The notes below the pieces were generated by a model, which was not told the origin of the DNA, searched no databases, and saw only the letters and a program-made list of their open reading frames with translations. This document shows, one piece after another, positions 7,481 through 14,997 of a stretch of DNA of 64,000 bases. The first letter of the stretch is position 1; every line of letters begins with the position of its first letter. The stretch comes from Photobacterium alginatilyticum (GTDB lineage Bacteria > Pseudomonadota > Gammaproteobacteria > Enterobacterales > Vibrionaceae), in NCBI RefSeq assembly GCF_009910675.1, contig NZ_RSEJ01000009.1, positions 1-64,000 of the forward strand, given 5' to 3'. The translations under genes were made by a program, and so were the position numbers.

Positions 7481-9265
7481 TTAACCACTTAGCCTCGTGG
7501 CTGATGTTTTCACAGGGTACACAATGCTATCCTTAATCTCATATTTATACTCATAGCTAAAATCTGGGAAAGGATAATTACTTGAGTCATGCCAATGCTG
7601 AACCGTTTGGGCTGCCTTCTCCTTCAGTTTCTCGTCCATAGCCGCCAGGTTACCAGCAAACTGATATTGGTTGGAAAAAGCAAGCTGGGCGCCGACAGCT
7701 TCTGTCTGCTGCACAATTGAAAACAACACATCTTCCTGTACCGCCATAAACTCCTCATGATCCCGGCATCGAATGTAAGCCACCACATTCACTAACACGG
7801 CAAATTCACCGACTCCCATAAAACGAACTCTGACTGGGTCTTCTTCCAGTTTGGGGTGTTGCAGCAAAATACGACGGGTATTAACCAATAATAGTTTTAG
7901 CTGATCTTGTGTCAGCTCAGCACGAACCCTGAATACGTGCTCCATACGGCGTTTATCACGACGTTCCAAATTATCTATTTCCATATTGGCAAATTCAGAG
8001 TTGGGAATAGTGATCAACGAGCGCTCTAGCGTACGAATGCGCGTGGAACGCAATCCGATGCTCTCAATCGTGCCAAGTTTGTCACCATATTTGCATAACT
8101 CACCGATTTTGATACCACCATCAGCATACAGCGTTAGTCCATTAATCACGTTCTCCAGTACAGGACGAATAGCCAACGCTACAGCTAAACCACCGACACC
8201 AATACCCGCAAGAATAGGAGAAATTGAAAAACCTATGAATTCAATAATATAAACACCGAGAATAACTATTGTCAGGCCACCAAAAATACGGGCAAGTACG
8301 GTGATCAATGACGAGTCTACGTGTTTACCATTATGCTTATTGAAAACGTAAATGGTGGCGAAGTAATTGAACAGCGCCATGATCAACCAGGACACGAAGA
8401 AAAACTGCCCAAGTAAAAATGTTGACGAGAGAAATTGATAAACCCCACCGGTTATCCATATCCCATCATCGATAACCTTTCGGGCCAGAAATAGGATCAC
8501 CACAACACCAATCAAGGAAAGGAGTTTGCCCACTTTCCACTTCATCCCCTTCATCTCCCAACGAGTATTCCAATATTCTCCCAAGAGAAAGCTCAAACGG
8601 ATAAGTAGATTACAAACAAAGAACACCCCAGCTAGCGCTCCCCATTGCCACAACGGTAACGGACCCATGAGTTGCATGAGTTGAGAGGGTAATGATTGAA
8701 TAAACTGTTTTGGAAACAACGGCCCCGGATTGACCAAAAACTCTTGATAGTATTCCACTCTATCTTGGTCTCGATAAGGTAGAACCAACATACTTCGATA
8801 CCAACGAGGCAGTTGTTGCATAGTCCCCGGAGAAAAAAGATACTGTCCTTGCTTGTCATCTACATCGTGCCGAACAATTGCAAGATCAGTATTTGGAATA
8901 CGCCAACGCTCAACAGACACAAGGCTATCACTTTCTAACGTTGGAGCCTCCCACAGAGCATCTCCTTCCAGCCGATCTAACACTTCTCTGAGCAACAATA
9001 CCCGCTCCATGACAACCACGGTACGGTTTCGGTTTGGTATTTGAGAAAGGTCCATCGTTCTTATCACCTGCAGATAGGCATGCTGTGCTTGAGGGGCTGC
9101 TAACTGTTCATTACGCCAGTATTCGATCAGCACATCAGATGAAGCCAAAAAACTCTTCACCGTCGCCTTCGGGCTGGAAGTATCAGCAAAGACATAGTCG
9201 CTTGATGCCAGTGCCGGTAGGCTTGTGGCAAGAAAAACGCACAGCATAATCAAAATTTTGATCAT
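7481..9265 (-). CDS. MscS-family mechanosensitive channel with periplasmic N-terminal region
   Basis: A 594-residue inner-membrane protein. An N-terminal signal sequence (to about residue 20, ending ALAS) is followed by about 180 residues that are probably periplasmic. Four to five membrane segments follow, the last containing the glycine/alanine-rich pore helix (GIGVGGLAVALAI). Next come the MscS beta domain (ITIPNSEFANMEIDN) and a cytoplasmic tail. MscS-type channels open under membrane tension and release osmolytes during hypo-osmotic shock. The gene is convergent with the LysR gene, with only 37 bases between stops. Which osmotic or ionic cue it answers is not shown. Confidence 0.8.
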   Translation of the reverse strand: MIKILIMLCVFLATSLPALASSDYVFADTSSPKATVKSFLASSDVLIEYWRNEQLAAPQAQHAYLQVIRTMDLSQIPNRNRTVVVMERVLLLREVLDRLEGDALWEAPTLESDSLVSVERWRIPNTDLAIVRHDVDDKQGQYLFSPGTMQQLPRWYRSMLVLPYRDQDRVEYYQEFLVNPGPLFPKQFIQSLPSQLMQLMGPLPLWQWGALAGVFFVCNLLIRLSFLLGEYWNTRWEMKGMKWKVGKLLSLIGVVVILFLARKVIDDGIWITGGVYQFLSSTFLLGQFFFVSWLIMALFNYFATIYVFNKHNGKHVDSSLITVLARIFGGLTIVILGVYIIEFIGFSISPILAGIGVGGLAVALAIRPVLENVINGLTLYADGGIKIGELCKYGDKLGTIESIGLRSTRIRTLERSLITIPNSEFANMEIDNLERRDKRRMEHVFRVRAELTQDQLKLLLVNTRRILLQHPKLEEDPVRVRFMGVGEFAVLVNVVAYIRCRDHEEFMAVQEDVLFSIVQQTEAVGAQLAFSNQYQFAGNLAAMDEKLKEKAAQTVQHWHDSSNYPFPDFSYEYKYEIKDSIVYPVKTSATRLSG

Positions 9266-9396
9266 GGGAGAACCACGCTTATTATTCAGGAAGGTAAATG
9301 CGAGAAGCCTATAGCAACGTTAATGGCTTGTGCAGTCAATGCACAAGCCATTCATTTTGCTTTGGCAGTAGAAGCAACACATCCTTGTGTCGACCA

Positions 9397-10437
9397 TCAA
9401 TTAAGATGGGTATCAAAGAACTGACCAATTTCTTTTATTGCATCGTCAGATTCCGGAATATCAGCCAATAAACCCGACATGTAATCACCGTGTGACTGGC
9501 CATCGTAAACATGCAAAGCAGTTTCCACATCGGCGCTACGTAGCAAGCGATGCATACGCACAGTGTCACTCAATAACAAGTCACGTGTGCCGGTTAAAAA
9601 GACAGTTGGCGGGAAGTCTTCAATGTCAGCATAAACAGGAGAAATCAGTGGATTACTCAATGACTGCTCTCCTGCATATAATTCAAATGTACTTTGAATT
9701 AAACCATCACGCTTACCGAGTGGGTCTAACCCTTCCAACACATACCAAGAATCAGACGTCTCTTTTAAATCGACCGCCGGTGTACCTACGTACAATGCAC
9801 CTGGTAATGGCAACCCTAACTCTTGAAACTTAAGTGTTGTCGCAAGCGTCAGGTTACCACCTGCTGAAGTACCAAAAATGGCTGTAGACTCAGGCTTTTG
9901 TGTTTTGAGAAGCTCCTTCCACACTGCCACCGTATCCTCTAACGCGGCAGGAAAAGGGTGAAGGGGCGGCTTACGATAATCGATCGAAATGACTTGCGCA
10001 CCTAGACCATTTGCCAACCAAGCAGCCTCACGCAGTGCCGATTCTCCCCCTCCAAAGACAAAAGCACCGCCATGAATGTGGATCAACCACTTATCTTTAT
10101 ACTCCGGCGCGATTTTTTTTGGTGAAACAAAGAATGTATCCACACCGGCAAAAATTTTGGCTTCATACGTAACACCTAAACGTTCCAATGCACTTCGTGC
10201 AAGCTCAATCCCTGGCTGATCATATTGTTTTTGAAGCGAAATCCAAGCCTCTGTGGATTTCGGAACAGGAATGGTGAGTGATGTTTCTCTATTTTCAATC
10301 ACATGAGAGAATTCCGCTGATAAACCAACTGGTGTAGGAATAGTACGTTCGTTTAGCGTTGTATTCGCAATAGCCGCGCTAGAAGCGAGTCCAACTAAAA
10401 TTGCTGGGACTAAATTACGTAAATAGTTTGTCTTCAT
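9397..10437 (-). CDS. Exported HSL-family alpha/beta-hydrolase (esterase/lipase)
   Basis: A 346-residue esterase with a signal peptide (about residues 1-24, ending AIA). Family IV (hormone-sensitive-lipase-like) signatures are present: the oxyanion-hole HGGAFVFGG, the nucleophile elbow GTSAGG (GTSAG subtype), an acidic residue in TGTRDLLLSD and a histidine in YDGQSHGDYM. It would hydrolyse short acyl esters in the periplasm or outside. A pair of palindromic operator-like elements sits about 80-145 bases upstream, implying specific regulation. The natural substrate is unknown. Confidence 0.85.
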   Translation of the reverse strand: MKTNYLRNLVPAILVGLASSAAIANTTLNERTIPTPVGLSAEFSHVIENRETSLTIPVPKSTEAWISLQKQYDQPGIELARSALERLGVTYEAKIFAGVDTFFVSPKKIAPEYKDKWLIHIHGGAFVFGGGESALREAAWLANGLGAQVISIDYRKPPLHPFPAALEDTVAVWKELLKTQKPESTAIFGTSAGGNLTLATTLKFQELGLPLPGALYVGTPAVDLKETSDSWYVLEGLDPLGKRDGLIQSTFELYAGEQSLSNPLISPVYADIEDFPPTVFLTGTRDLLLSDTVRMHRLLRSADVETALHVYDGQSHGDYMSGLLADIPESDDAIKEIGQFFDTHLN

Positions 10438-10515
10438 AATGGTGCCTCAATTTGGATTCAAACAATGCCGTCCTTAGCGCTTGAGAACCATTATTCACCC
10501 CCTCGTTTTAAATCA

Positions 10516-10534
10516 CTATGAATTAGAGAAATTC
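10516..10534. promoter_or_regulatory. Palindromic operator-like element, copy 2
   Basis: CTATGAATTAGAGAAATTC is a perfect 19-bp inverted match to GAATTTCTCTAATTCATAG at 10563-10581, with a 28-base spacer. The copy is itself nearly palindromic (GAATT-N5-AATTC). It lies about 80 bases upstream of the esterase ATG. Confidence 0.6.
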
Positions 10535-10560
10535 GTTTTTGTTCTCAAATTGAGCCGATA

Positions 10561-10579
10561 ATGAATTTCTCTAATTCAT
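10561..10579. promoter_or_regulatory. Palindromic operator-like element, copy 3 (perfect palindrome)
   Basis: ATGAATTTCTCTAATTCAT is a perfect palindrome of two 7-bp arms around TCTCT. It lies about 47 bases from copy 2 and upstream of a TATACT box, so it could control transcription in either direction. Confidence 0.6.
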
Positions 10580-10643
10580 AGTTTAGAGCCAAAAATCAAA
10601 TAAAATCACCAACATATACTGCAACCATTAACTGGTAAACCAG

Positions 10644-10727
10644 ATGAAAAAATACTTACCTTTGATCGTAATTTTTTCCGCCTACCTAATCATTCTATTC
10701 TCCATGGTAAACCGGCTCTTATCTTAA
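10644..10727 (+). CDS. Possible 27-residue single-span membrane peptide
   Basis: The frame ATG-AAA-AAA-TAC to TAA encodes a lysine-led, strongly hydrophobic peptide (MKKYLPLIVIFSAYLIILF, then a polar MVNRLLS tail), like many small bacterial membrane proteins. A TATACT box lies 24 bases upstream and a palindromic operator 65 bases upstream. There is no clear Shine-Dalgarno sequence; the ATG instead follows a CTGGT-AA-ACCAG inverted repeat. Translation is unproven. Confidence 0.3.
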   Translation: MKKYLPLIVIFSAYLIILFSMVNRLLS

Positions 10728-10778
10728 GAGAAGATAAGCTGAAAGCGAACCGTATGATTCGCTTGAATAGGAATATAG

Positions 10779-11603
10779 TCAACAAACATGGTAATTGATG
10801 CCAGATTCATCAACGACGGCTTTCAAGTTCTCAGTTGCAATATCCAATGCCAAGGGCAGTTCATTACTTCTGGTTCCAGCAAGAAACAGGAGATTCTCCA
10901 TTGTTTGCTCAAAATCAGCAGGTAAGCTTGAACACTGCTTCACCGCCACCTCAACCAAACGCTTTTCACCTGGGTGAGGTATAAGATTTACGGCAAACAA
11001 AATATCAAAATAGCTGTCCAGATATGCGGTAAGCCGATGCTGAACGCTGAGATAATCTTGCCGCTTTATCGCCTTGATTATCTGTTGTGGATAAGCAGGA
11101 GCCGCATCACAAAGCAGAGGCAAGTTTTTAGCGATCACGGCAGCAGCTAACTCTCGGCTGTAGTCAATGGTATATTTGTCTTGAAGCCTCGTTAATGTGT
11201 TATTTCGTTCAAAGAAAACTTTTGAACTCAGCAGGTTAGTCCAAAAACAAGTACTATATCCCACGTTTGACTGATGCTTGAACAACACACGCTCAAGTTC
11301 CTTATCCAACCAATCTGTACTTCGATAAATGAGCTCGACCTCAGTTCCAGAGTTGAGCCGGCCATCATCCTCGGTTTCCCAATATTGGTTGTTTATCTCC
11401 ATTTCACAACAATGGCGTGAGGTTATCTTTTGCCTGACTTCGACCGGAATAGTTTCATTAACGTAGACATAGATATCATAGTCAGAAAGTGAATCGTTCA
11501 TTTGCGTGCCGTGAGAACCGGCTATTGCTATAGCATCAACTTGTTTTAACCCGGAAAAATCATTTAGCAATGCTAGCAATACATTATCCTTCACTTCTTT
11601 CAT
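10779..11603 (-). CDS. Nucleotidyltransferase-fold protein (pol-beta superfamily)
   Basis: A 274-residue cytoplasmic protein. Its N-terminus has the Mg-binding nucleotidyltransferase signature GSHGT followed by SDYDIYVYV (about residues 28-48), as in aminoglycoside adenylyltransferases and MNT-type enzymes. A third acidic residue is likely in the EVELIYRS strand. The helical C-terminal half resembles substrate-binding domains of this superfamily. Such enzymes move a nucleotide onto a small molecule, tRNA or protein; nothing here identifies the acceptor. No HEPN toxin partner is adjacent. It has a plausible Shine-Dalgarno sequence (AGGAGAAAAAG) before the ATG and seems to be a single-gene unit. 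Confidence 0.7.
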   Translation of the reverse strand: MKEVKDNVLLALLNDFSGLKQVDAIAIAGSHGTQMNDSLSDYDIYVYVNETIPVEVRQKITSRHCCEMEINNQYWETEDDGRLNSGTEVELIYRSTDWLDKELERVLFKHQSNVGYSTCFWTNLLSSKVFFERNNTLTRLQDKYTIDYSRELAAAVIAKNLPLLCDAAPAYPQQIIKAIKRQDYLSVQHRLTAYLDSYFDILFAVNLIPHPGEKRLVEVAVKQCSSLPADFEQTMENLLFLAGTRSNELPLALDIATENLKAVVDESGINYHVC

Positions 11604-11741
11604 TTCTTTTTCTCCTCATCTTGGCTTCAGGTCAGAAACAAAATAATCATTATTAATCACTCCAAACGAGTGCCTAATCACAAAGAAGAAAGGTTGGACT
11701 TAATTTATGCTTGCGGAGTGTGAGTTGAGTTACAGCTAGAA

Positions 11742-11804
11742 AGACAAAAGGCAGGTTTTTATCATTTAGCAGTTAATTTAACTACCAAATAATAAAAACC
11801 TGCC
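11742..11804 (-). terminator. Intrinsic terminator after the triple RidA gene
   Basis: GGCAGGTTTTTAT (11750-11762) pairs perfectly over 13 bp with ATAAAAACCTGCC (11792-11804). Reading leftward the stem is followed by TTTTGTCTTT. It begins about 65 bases past the RidA-fusion stop. Confidence 0.7.
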
Positions 11805-11868
11805 CTGTTTTATTTGAAGAATGCAGCTGGTATTTATATTTAACTACCAAGCTGCAATCTATTCACGA

Positions 11869-13134
11869 TTAAGCTTGTGGAAGTGTACCTTCGCCGTTAG
11901 ATACAACCGCGTCGATTTGAACCAGTGCGTCCATCTCGATTTGAGAAACACCCACTACTGTGCGAGCAGGTAGCTCGCCCTGGAAGAAGGTTGTGTACAC
12001 TTCGTTAATTGCATCGATATCAGCAACATCTTTCATATGGATGTTGATTTTAACGATGTCGTCCATAACGTGGTCAACACTTTCTACGATCGCTTTGATG
12101 TTCTTCAGGCATTGTTCTGCCTGCTCTTTCGCACCACCAGCAACAAGTGCATTTGTTGCTACGTCAACTGGAAGCTGAGCGGCAATGTGGTTGTAGTGAG
12201 AGAAAGCTACAGTTTGCGTGTGCAGCGGGCTACGTGGTGCTGCATCTGTGTTGTTCGCACGAATGACGATGTTATGACGATCTTCAACTTCTTGCGGTGG
12301 TGTGCCGTCACCGTGTGATACAGAAGCATCGATTTGTACTAGTGCGCCCATAGGTAGTGCGTCTGCAGCGATGATAGAACGCGCAGGAACGTAAGCGACT
12401 GTACGTGCGATAGATGAATCAGGGAAGAACGTTGAGTAAACTTCGTTTACTGCATCAACGTTTGCCAAGTCTGTTAGGTACAGGTTGATTTTAACGATGT
12501 CATCGAAAGGCACATCGATGCTTTCCAGAATCGCTTTCATGTTTCTCAAACACTGAGCTGTTTGCTCTTTCACGCCACCTTCAACAAATTCGCCAGTTTT
12601 AGGGTCAACTGGAAGCTGGGCGGAGATGTTGTTGTAGTGAGAGAAAGCCACTGTTTGTGTTGCAAGTGCATTTTGAGGTGCATTCTCAGTGTTGCGAGAT
12701 AGTTTTACTAGCGGGCAAGGCTCTTGAGGAGCAGTACCTTCACCGTTAGAGATTAGGGCATCCATTTGAACAAGTGCATCGCTCATTGGTAGCGCAGCAA
12801 CTTGAACCACAGTACGAGTTGGAATTAGGTTATCGAAGAATGTAGCGTAAACTTCATTTACTGCTTCCATATCTGCAATATCTTTTAGGAAGACGTTGAT
12901 TTTAACAACATCGTCCATAACGTGATCGATACTTTCAACGATTGCTTTAATATTAGTTAAGCACTGTTTTGCTTGTTCTTTTACATCACCAACAACAATC
13001 TCACCTGTTTTAGGATCTACAGGTAATTGTGCAGAAAAGTTATTGTAATGAGAAAAAGCAACTGTTTGTGAAGATAGTGTGCTTTGAGGTGCATTTGCAG
13101 TGTTTCTAGAAACTTTAATGATACCGCCACTCAT
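11869..13134 (-). CDS. Protein with three tandem RidA (YjgF/UK114) domains
   Basis: A 421-residue protein made of three RidA-like units at about residues 1-135, 140-282 and 286-421. Each repeats QTVAFSHYN, AQLPVD, a KEQ...QCL helix (Cys 58, 195, 342), DD-[IV]-VKIN and the arginine that binds substrate carboxylate in RidA (Arg 107, 244, 391, as ARTV or TRTV). Ordinary RidA is a single domain of about 128 residues that trimerises and hydrolyses reactive 2-aminoacrylate-type enamines. The position of the usual glutamate after the arginine holds Asp in all units (125, 269, 408). Unit 2 has an insertion after its arginine. I infer one chain could fold as a pseudo-trimer. Activity is not certain. 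Confidence 0.8.
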   Translation of the reverse strand: MSGGIIKVSRNTANAPQSTLSSQTVAFSHYNNFSAQLPVDPKTGEIVVGDVKEQAKQCLTNIKAIVESIDHVMDDVVKINVFLKDIADMEAVNEVYATFFDNLIPTRTVVQVAALPMSDALVQMDALISNGEGTAPQEPCPLVKLSRNTENAPQNALATQTVAFSHYNNISAQLPVDPKTGEFVEGGVKEQTAQCLRNMKAILESIDVPFDDIVKINLYLTDLANVDAVNEVYSTFFPDSSIARTVAYVPARSIIAADALPMGALVQIDASVSHGDGTPPQEVEDRHNIVIRANNTDAAPRSPLHTQTVAFSHYNHIAAQLPVDVATNALVAGGAKEQAEQCLKNIKAIVESVDHVMDDIVKINIHMKDVADIDAINEVYTTFFQGELPARTVVGVSQIEMDALVQIDAVVSNGEGTLPQA

Positions 13135-13244
13135 GTCGATATTTATCCTTATATGTAGTACAGAGTTAAGAAATTATCTTTATAGATTTTTATTTAATTG
13201 AATGATGAAAGCGAAGCCATGTTAAGTGAAATTATCTTGGTTAA

Positions 13245-13262
13245 TTGTGATACATATCAAAA
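13245..13262. promoter_or_regulatory. CRP/FNR-like site upstream of the triple RidA gene
   Basis: TGTGA-TACATA-TCAAA matches the left CRP half-site fully and the right half in part. The nested GTGAT-ACAT-ATCAA matches nine of ten FNR consensus positions. It lies about 110 bases before the start codon. Either a catabolite or an anaerobic activator could bind. Confidence 0.4.
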
Positions 13263-13811
13263 TATCATTTTACTAGCACATGAGACTGAACAGGATAAAT
13301 AGTCACTTTACGAATAAATATCCGCCCTTTTATTAAAAATCTGGGTACAATGACCGTTTTTATGCGAATAATTCGTCAGCCGTGAATATGTTCTCAGCAA
13401 ATTAAATGCGAATTTTTCATATTTTCATCCAATTCTGATAAGTTGATCACAATAAGTTCACTCAATTTCAAGCATATGCTTTTTTAGAACATCTTTTATG
13501 TCGTTAAAAATGCATAAATTCCCTAAATCGACTCTATTAGCTACATTATTAGTGAGAAATGTTAACGAATGAGAAAGGTGCAGCCCTTAGTTTTATGCAA
13601 CCAGGCGCACCAGCTTGATTATTTTCATGCAAACTTTAGTTCTGTTTAATCAAGTCCAATATTCTTCAGTCCCTACCTTGTTAAACATACGTTATCAGAT
13701 TGATTTTAATCATAACAATATACGCTGAATGACTTTCCTTTTTTATTGAGCTACTAGATCAGCATTTAATTGGACTATCAAGTAACGCTTCAGAGTATTA
13801 ACAGCATTATA

Positions 13812-13853
13812 CCGATATCGGGCGCAAAGCTTTCCTCGCTCTCCCGATATCGG
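13812..13853. repeat. Paired CCGATATCGG palindromes forming a hairpin after the GNAT gene
   Basis: CCGATATCGGG (13812-13822) and CCCGATATCGG (13843-13853) are inverted 11-bp copies; each also contains a perfect 10-bp palindrome. They lie just past the GNAT stop. No T-tract follows on the minus strand, so this is an mRNA 3' structure or protein-binding pair rather than a standard terminator. Confidence 0.5.
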
Positions 13854-13871
13854 CCATATTTCAGTCACTTA

Positions 13872-14483
13872 TCAACTTTCTGATGAACTCCCTATAGGCT
13901 CACGCCTCAAGATGTAAGTTGTAATACCCTCAATTCGTTGCACTTTTTCAACAACAGTAAAGCCATAGTGCTCATACATGCCCACATTTTTCTCATTATT
14001 AGTATCTGTTGAGCACACTAATTGGTTTTCATCCATATACGAGAGCATTGGCTTCATCAACTCTGATGCCAGGCCTTTTCCCTGACACTCACGAGCAACA
14101 TATAACAGGTTTAGATAGTAGTCTGACCTACGCTTATTAAGGTCAATTCGCTTTTGTATTTCAGATAAACGTTTGCCGTAAGTGCTGATCTCTTTAATAC
14201 AACCACATGTGATCATCTTGTAATGACAATAAAGAACCTTAAATGGATTCCTTAACTTTTTAACACCGACACGTTCCCAAATCGCAAGCGCATTATAGCT
14301 ATCATCCGCTGTGTATATAAACGTCTCACCTTTGCTATTGTAAATAGCAAGTTGACAGATTGATGCAATTGCTTTTTTCCTGGCCTTAATATCTGTTGTA
14401 AATAAGGAAAACAATGGATCGCCGATAAAAGCATCGGCCTGTTTTTCATATATAGCCTGATTCAGTTCATATATTCGCTCCAT
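13872..14483 (-). CDS. GNAT-family N-acetyltransferase
   Basis: A cytoplasmic acetyltransferase of 203 residues if begun at the ATG at 14483, which has GGAAG about 8 bases upstream. A GTG nine bases earlier is the alternative. The acetyl-CoA-binding motif A is ARECQGKGLASELMKPM (roughly residues 129-145), followed by MYEHYGFTVVEKVQR, the usual GNAT C-terminal strand. It transfers acetyl from acetyl-CoA to an amine. The acceptor is unknown and no neighbour indicates one. It seems to be transcribed alone. Confidence 0.75.
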   Translation of the reverse strand: MERIYELNQAIYEKQADAFIGDPLFSLFTTDIKARKKAIASICQLAIYNSKGETFIYTADDSYNALAIWERVGVKKLRNPFKVLYCHYKMITCGCIKEISTYGKRLSEIQKRIDLNKRRSDYYLNLLYVARECQGKGLASELMKPMLSYMDENQLVCSTDTNNEKNVGMYEHYGFTVVEKVQRIEGITTYILRREPIGSSSES

Positions 14484-14492
14484 AACTTGCAC

Positions 14493-14803
14493 TTCCTATA
14501 TCCAGTAAGGTTACGACCATGTACCAACAGCTTCAATAAGACAGGTCTTAATAACTTGTCTTTGTGTCAGTACAGAATTAAATGAAGAAAACTTATTGAT
14601 ATTAAATCATGCCAATAAAGATTAATCTGTTAAATTAGAGCAACATATTGAATTAATTCATATTTAAAGATGAAATAAGAAGCGTGCTTATCATAAAAAG
14701 TTGAAGGGTAAACAGATTTGATCGAGGCCAAACTGCCTTACGTAATAGTTATCAGAAGGAAAATATCAATAAGCAGTACTAAGCACATGATGAGGAAGTT
14801 GCC
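14493..14803. other. About 311-base intergenic region between GNAT and DUF2256 genes
   Basis: An AT-rich divergent promoter region for the leftward GNAT gene and the rightward photolyase cluster. No other feature was recognised. Confidence 0.4.
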
Positions 14804-14968
14804 GTGGCGCTCAATAAGAAACAACACTTACCTGCCAAGGTATGTGCCACATGTATGAGGCCGTTTTCCTGGCGAAGGAAATGGCAAGCTTGCTGGGATA
14901 ACGTCAAATACTGCTCAGAACGTTGTCGAAGGCAACGGTTTATCAAACAACGTAAAAGAAACAGCTAA
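14804..14968 (+). CDS. DUF2256 small zinc-finger-like protein
   Basis: A 54-residue basic protein starting at GTG (14804) with GAGGAAG before it. It has the DUF2256 pattern: KVCATC, then RPFSWRRKW and [11 protein letters not shown], giving four cysteines in two CxxC-like pairs that probably hold zinc. In many proteobacteria the gene lies next to cryptochrome/photolyase genes, as here, where the DASH cryptochrome starts 29 bases downstream. Its role is unknown; helping photolyase function or binding nucleic acid are guesses. Confidence 0.8.
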   Translation: MALNKKQHLPAKVCATCMRPFSWRRKWQACWDNVKYCSERCRRQRFIKQRKRNS

Positions 14969-14997
14969 GATAACTGATACAGACAAGAGGCATAGTA

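Larger units (their letters stand above)
10438..10778. other. 341-base intergenic region with two palindromes and a tiny plus-strand frame
   Basis: This lies upstream of the leftward esterase gene and downstream of the leftward nucleotidyltransferase gene. It holds two copies of the ATGAATT-N5-AATTCAT element (10516-10534 and 10561-10579), a TATACT box at 10615-10620 pointing right, and a 27-codon plus-strand frame at 10644-10727. All are listed separately. Confidence 0.5.
13135..13871. other. 737-base AT-rich intergenic region
   Basis: This is the upstream region of the triple RidA gene and the downstream region of a GNAT gene. It contains a CRP/FNR-like site at 13245-13262 and a pair of CCGATATCGG palindromes at 13812-13853. 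No convincing small gene was found; frames are short and lack ribosome-binding sites. Its size leaves room for an unseen regulatory RNA. Confidence 0.45.

Noticed and set aside
10779..11603. MNT/HEPN toxin-antitoxin module
   Set aside because: The nucleotidyltransferase is longer than MNT antitoxins and no HEPN partner gene lies on either side.
11641..11660. Fur-box-like AATAATCATTATT before the nucleotidyltransferase gene
   Set aside because: It is a short AT palindrome matching only the centre of the Fur consensus, likely by chance in AT-rich DNA.
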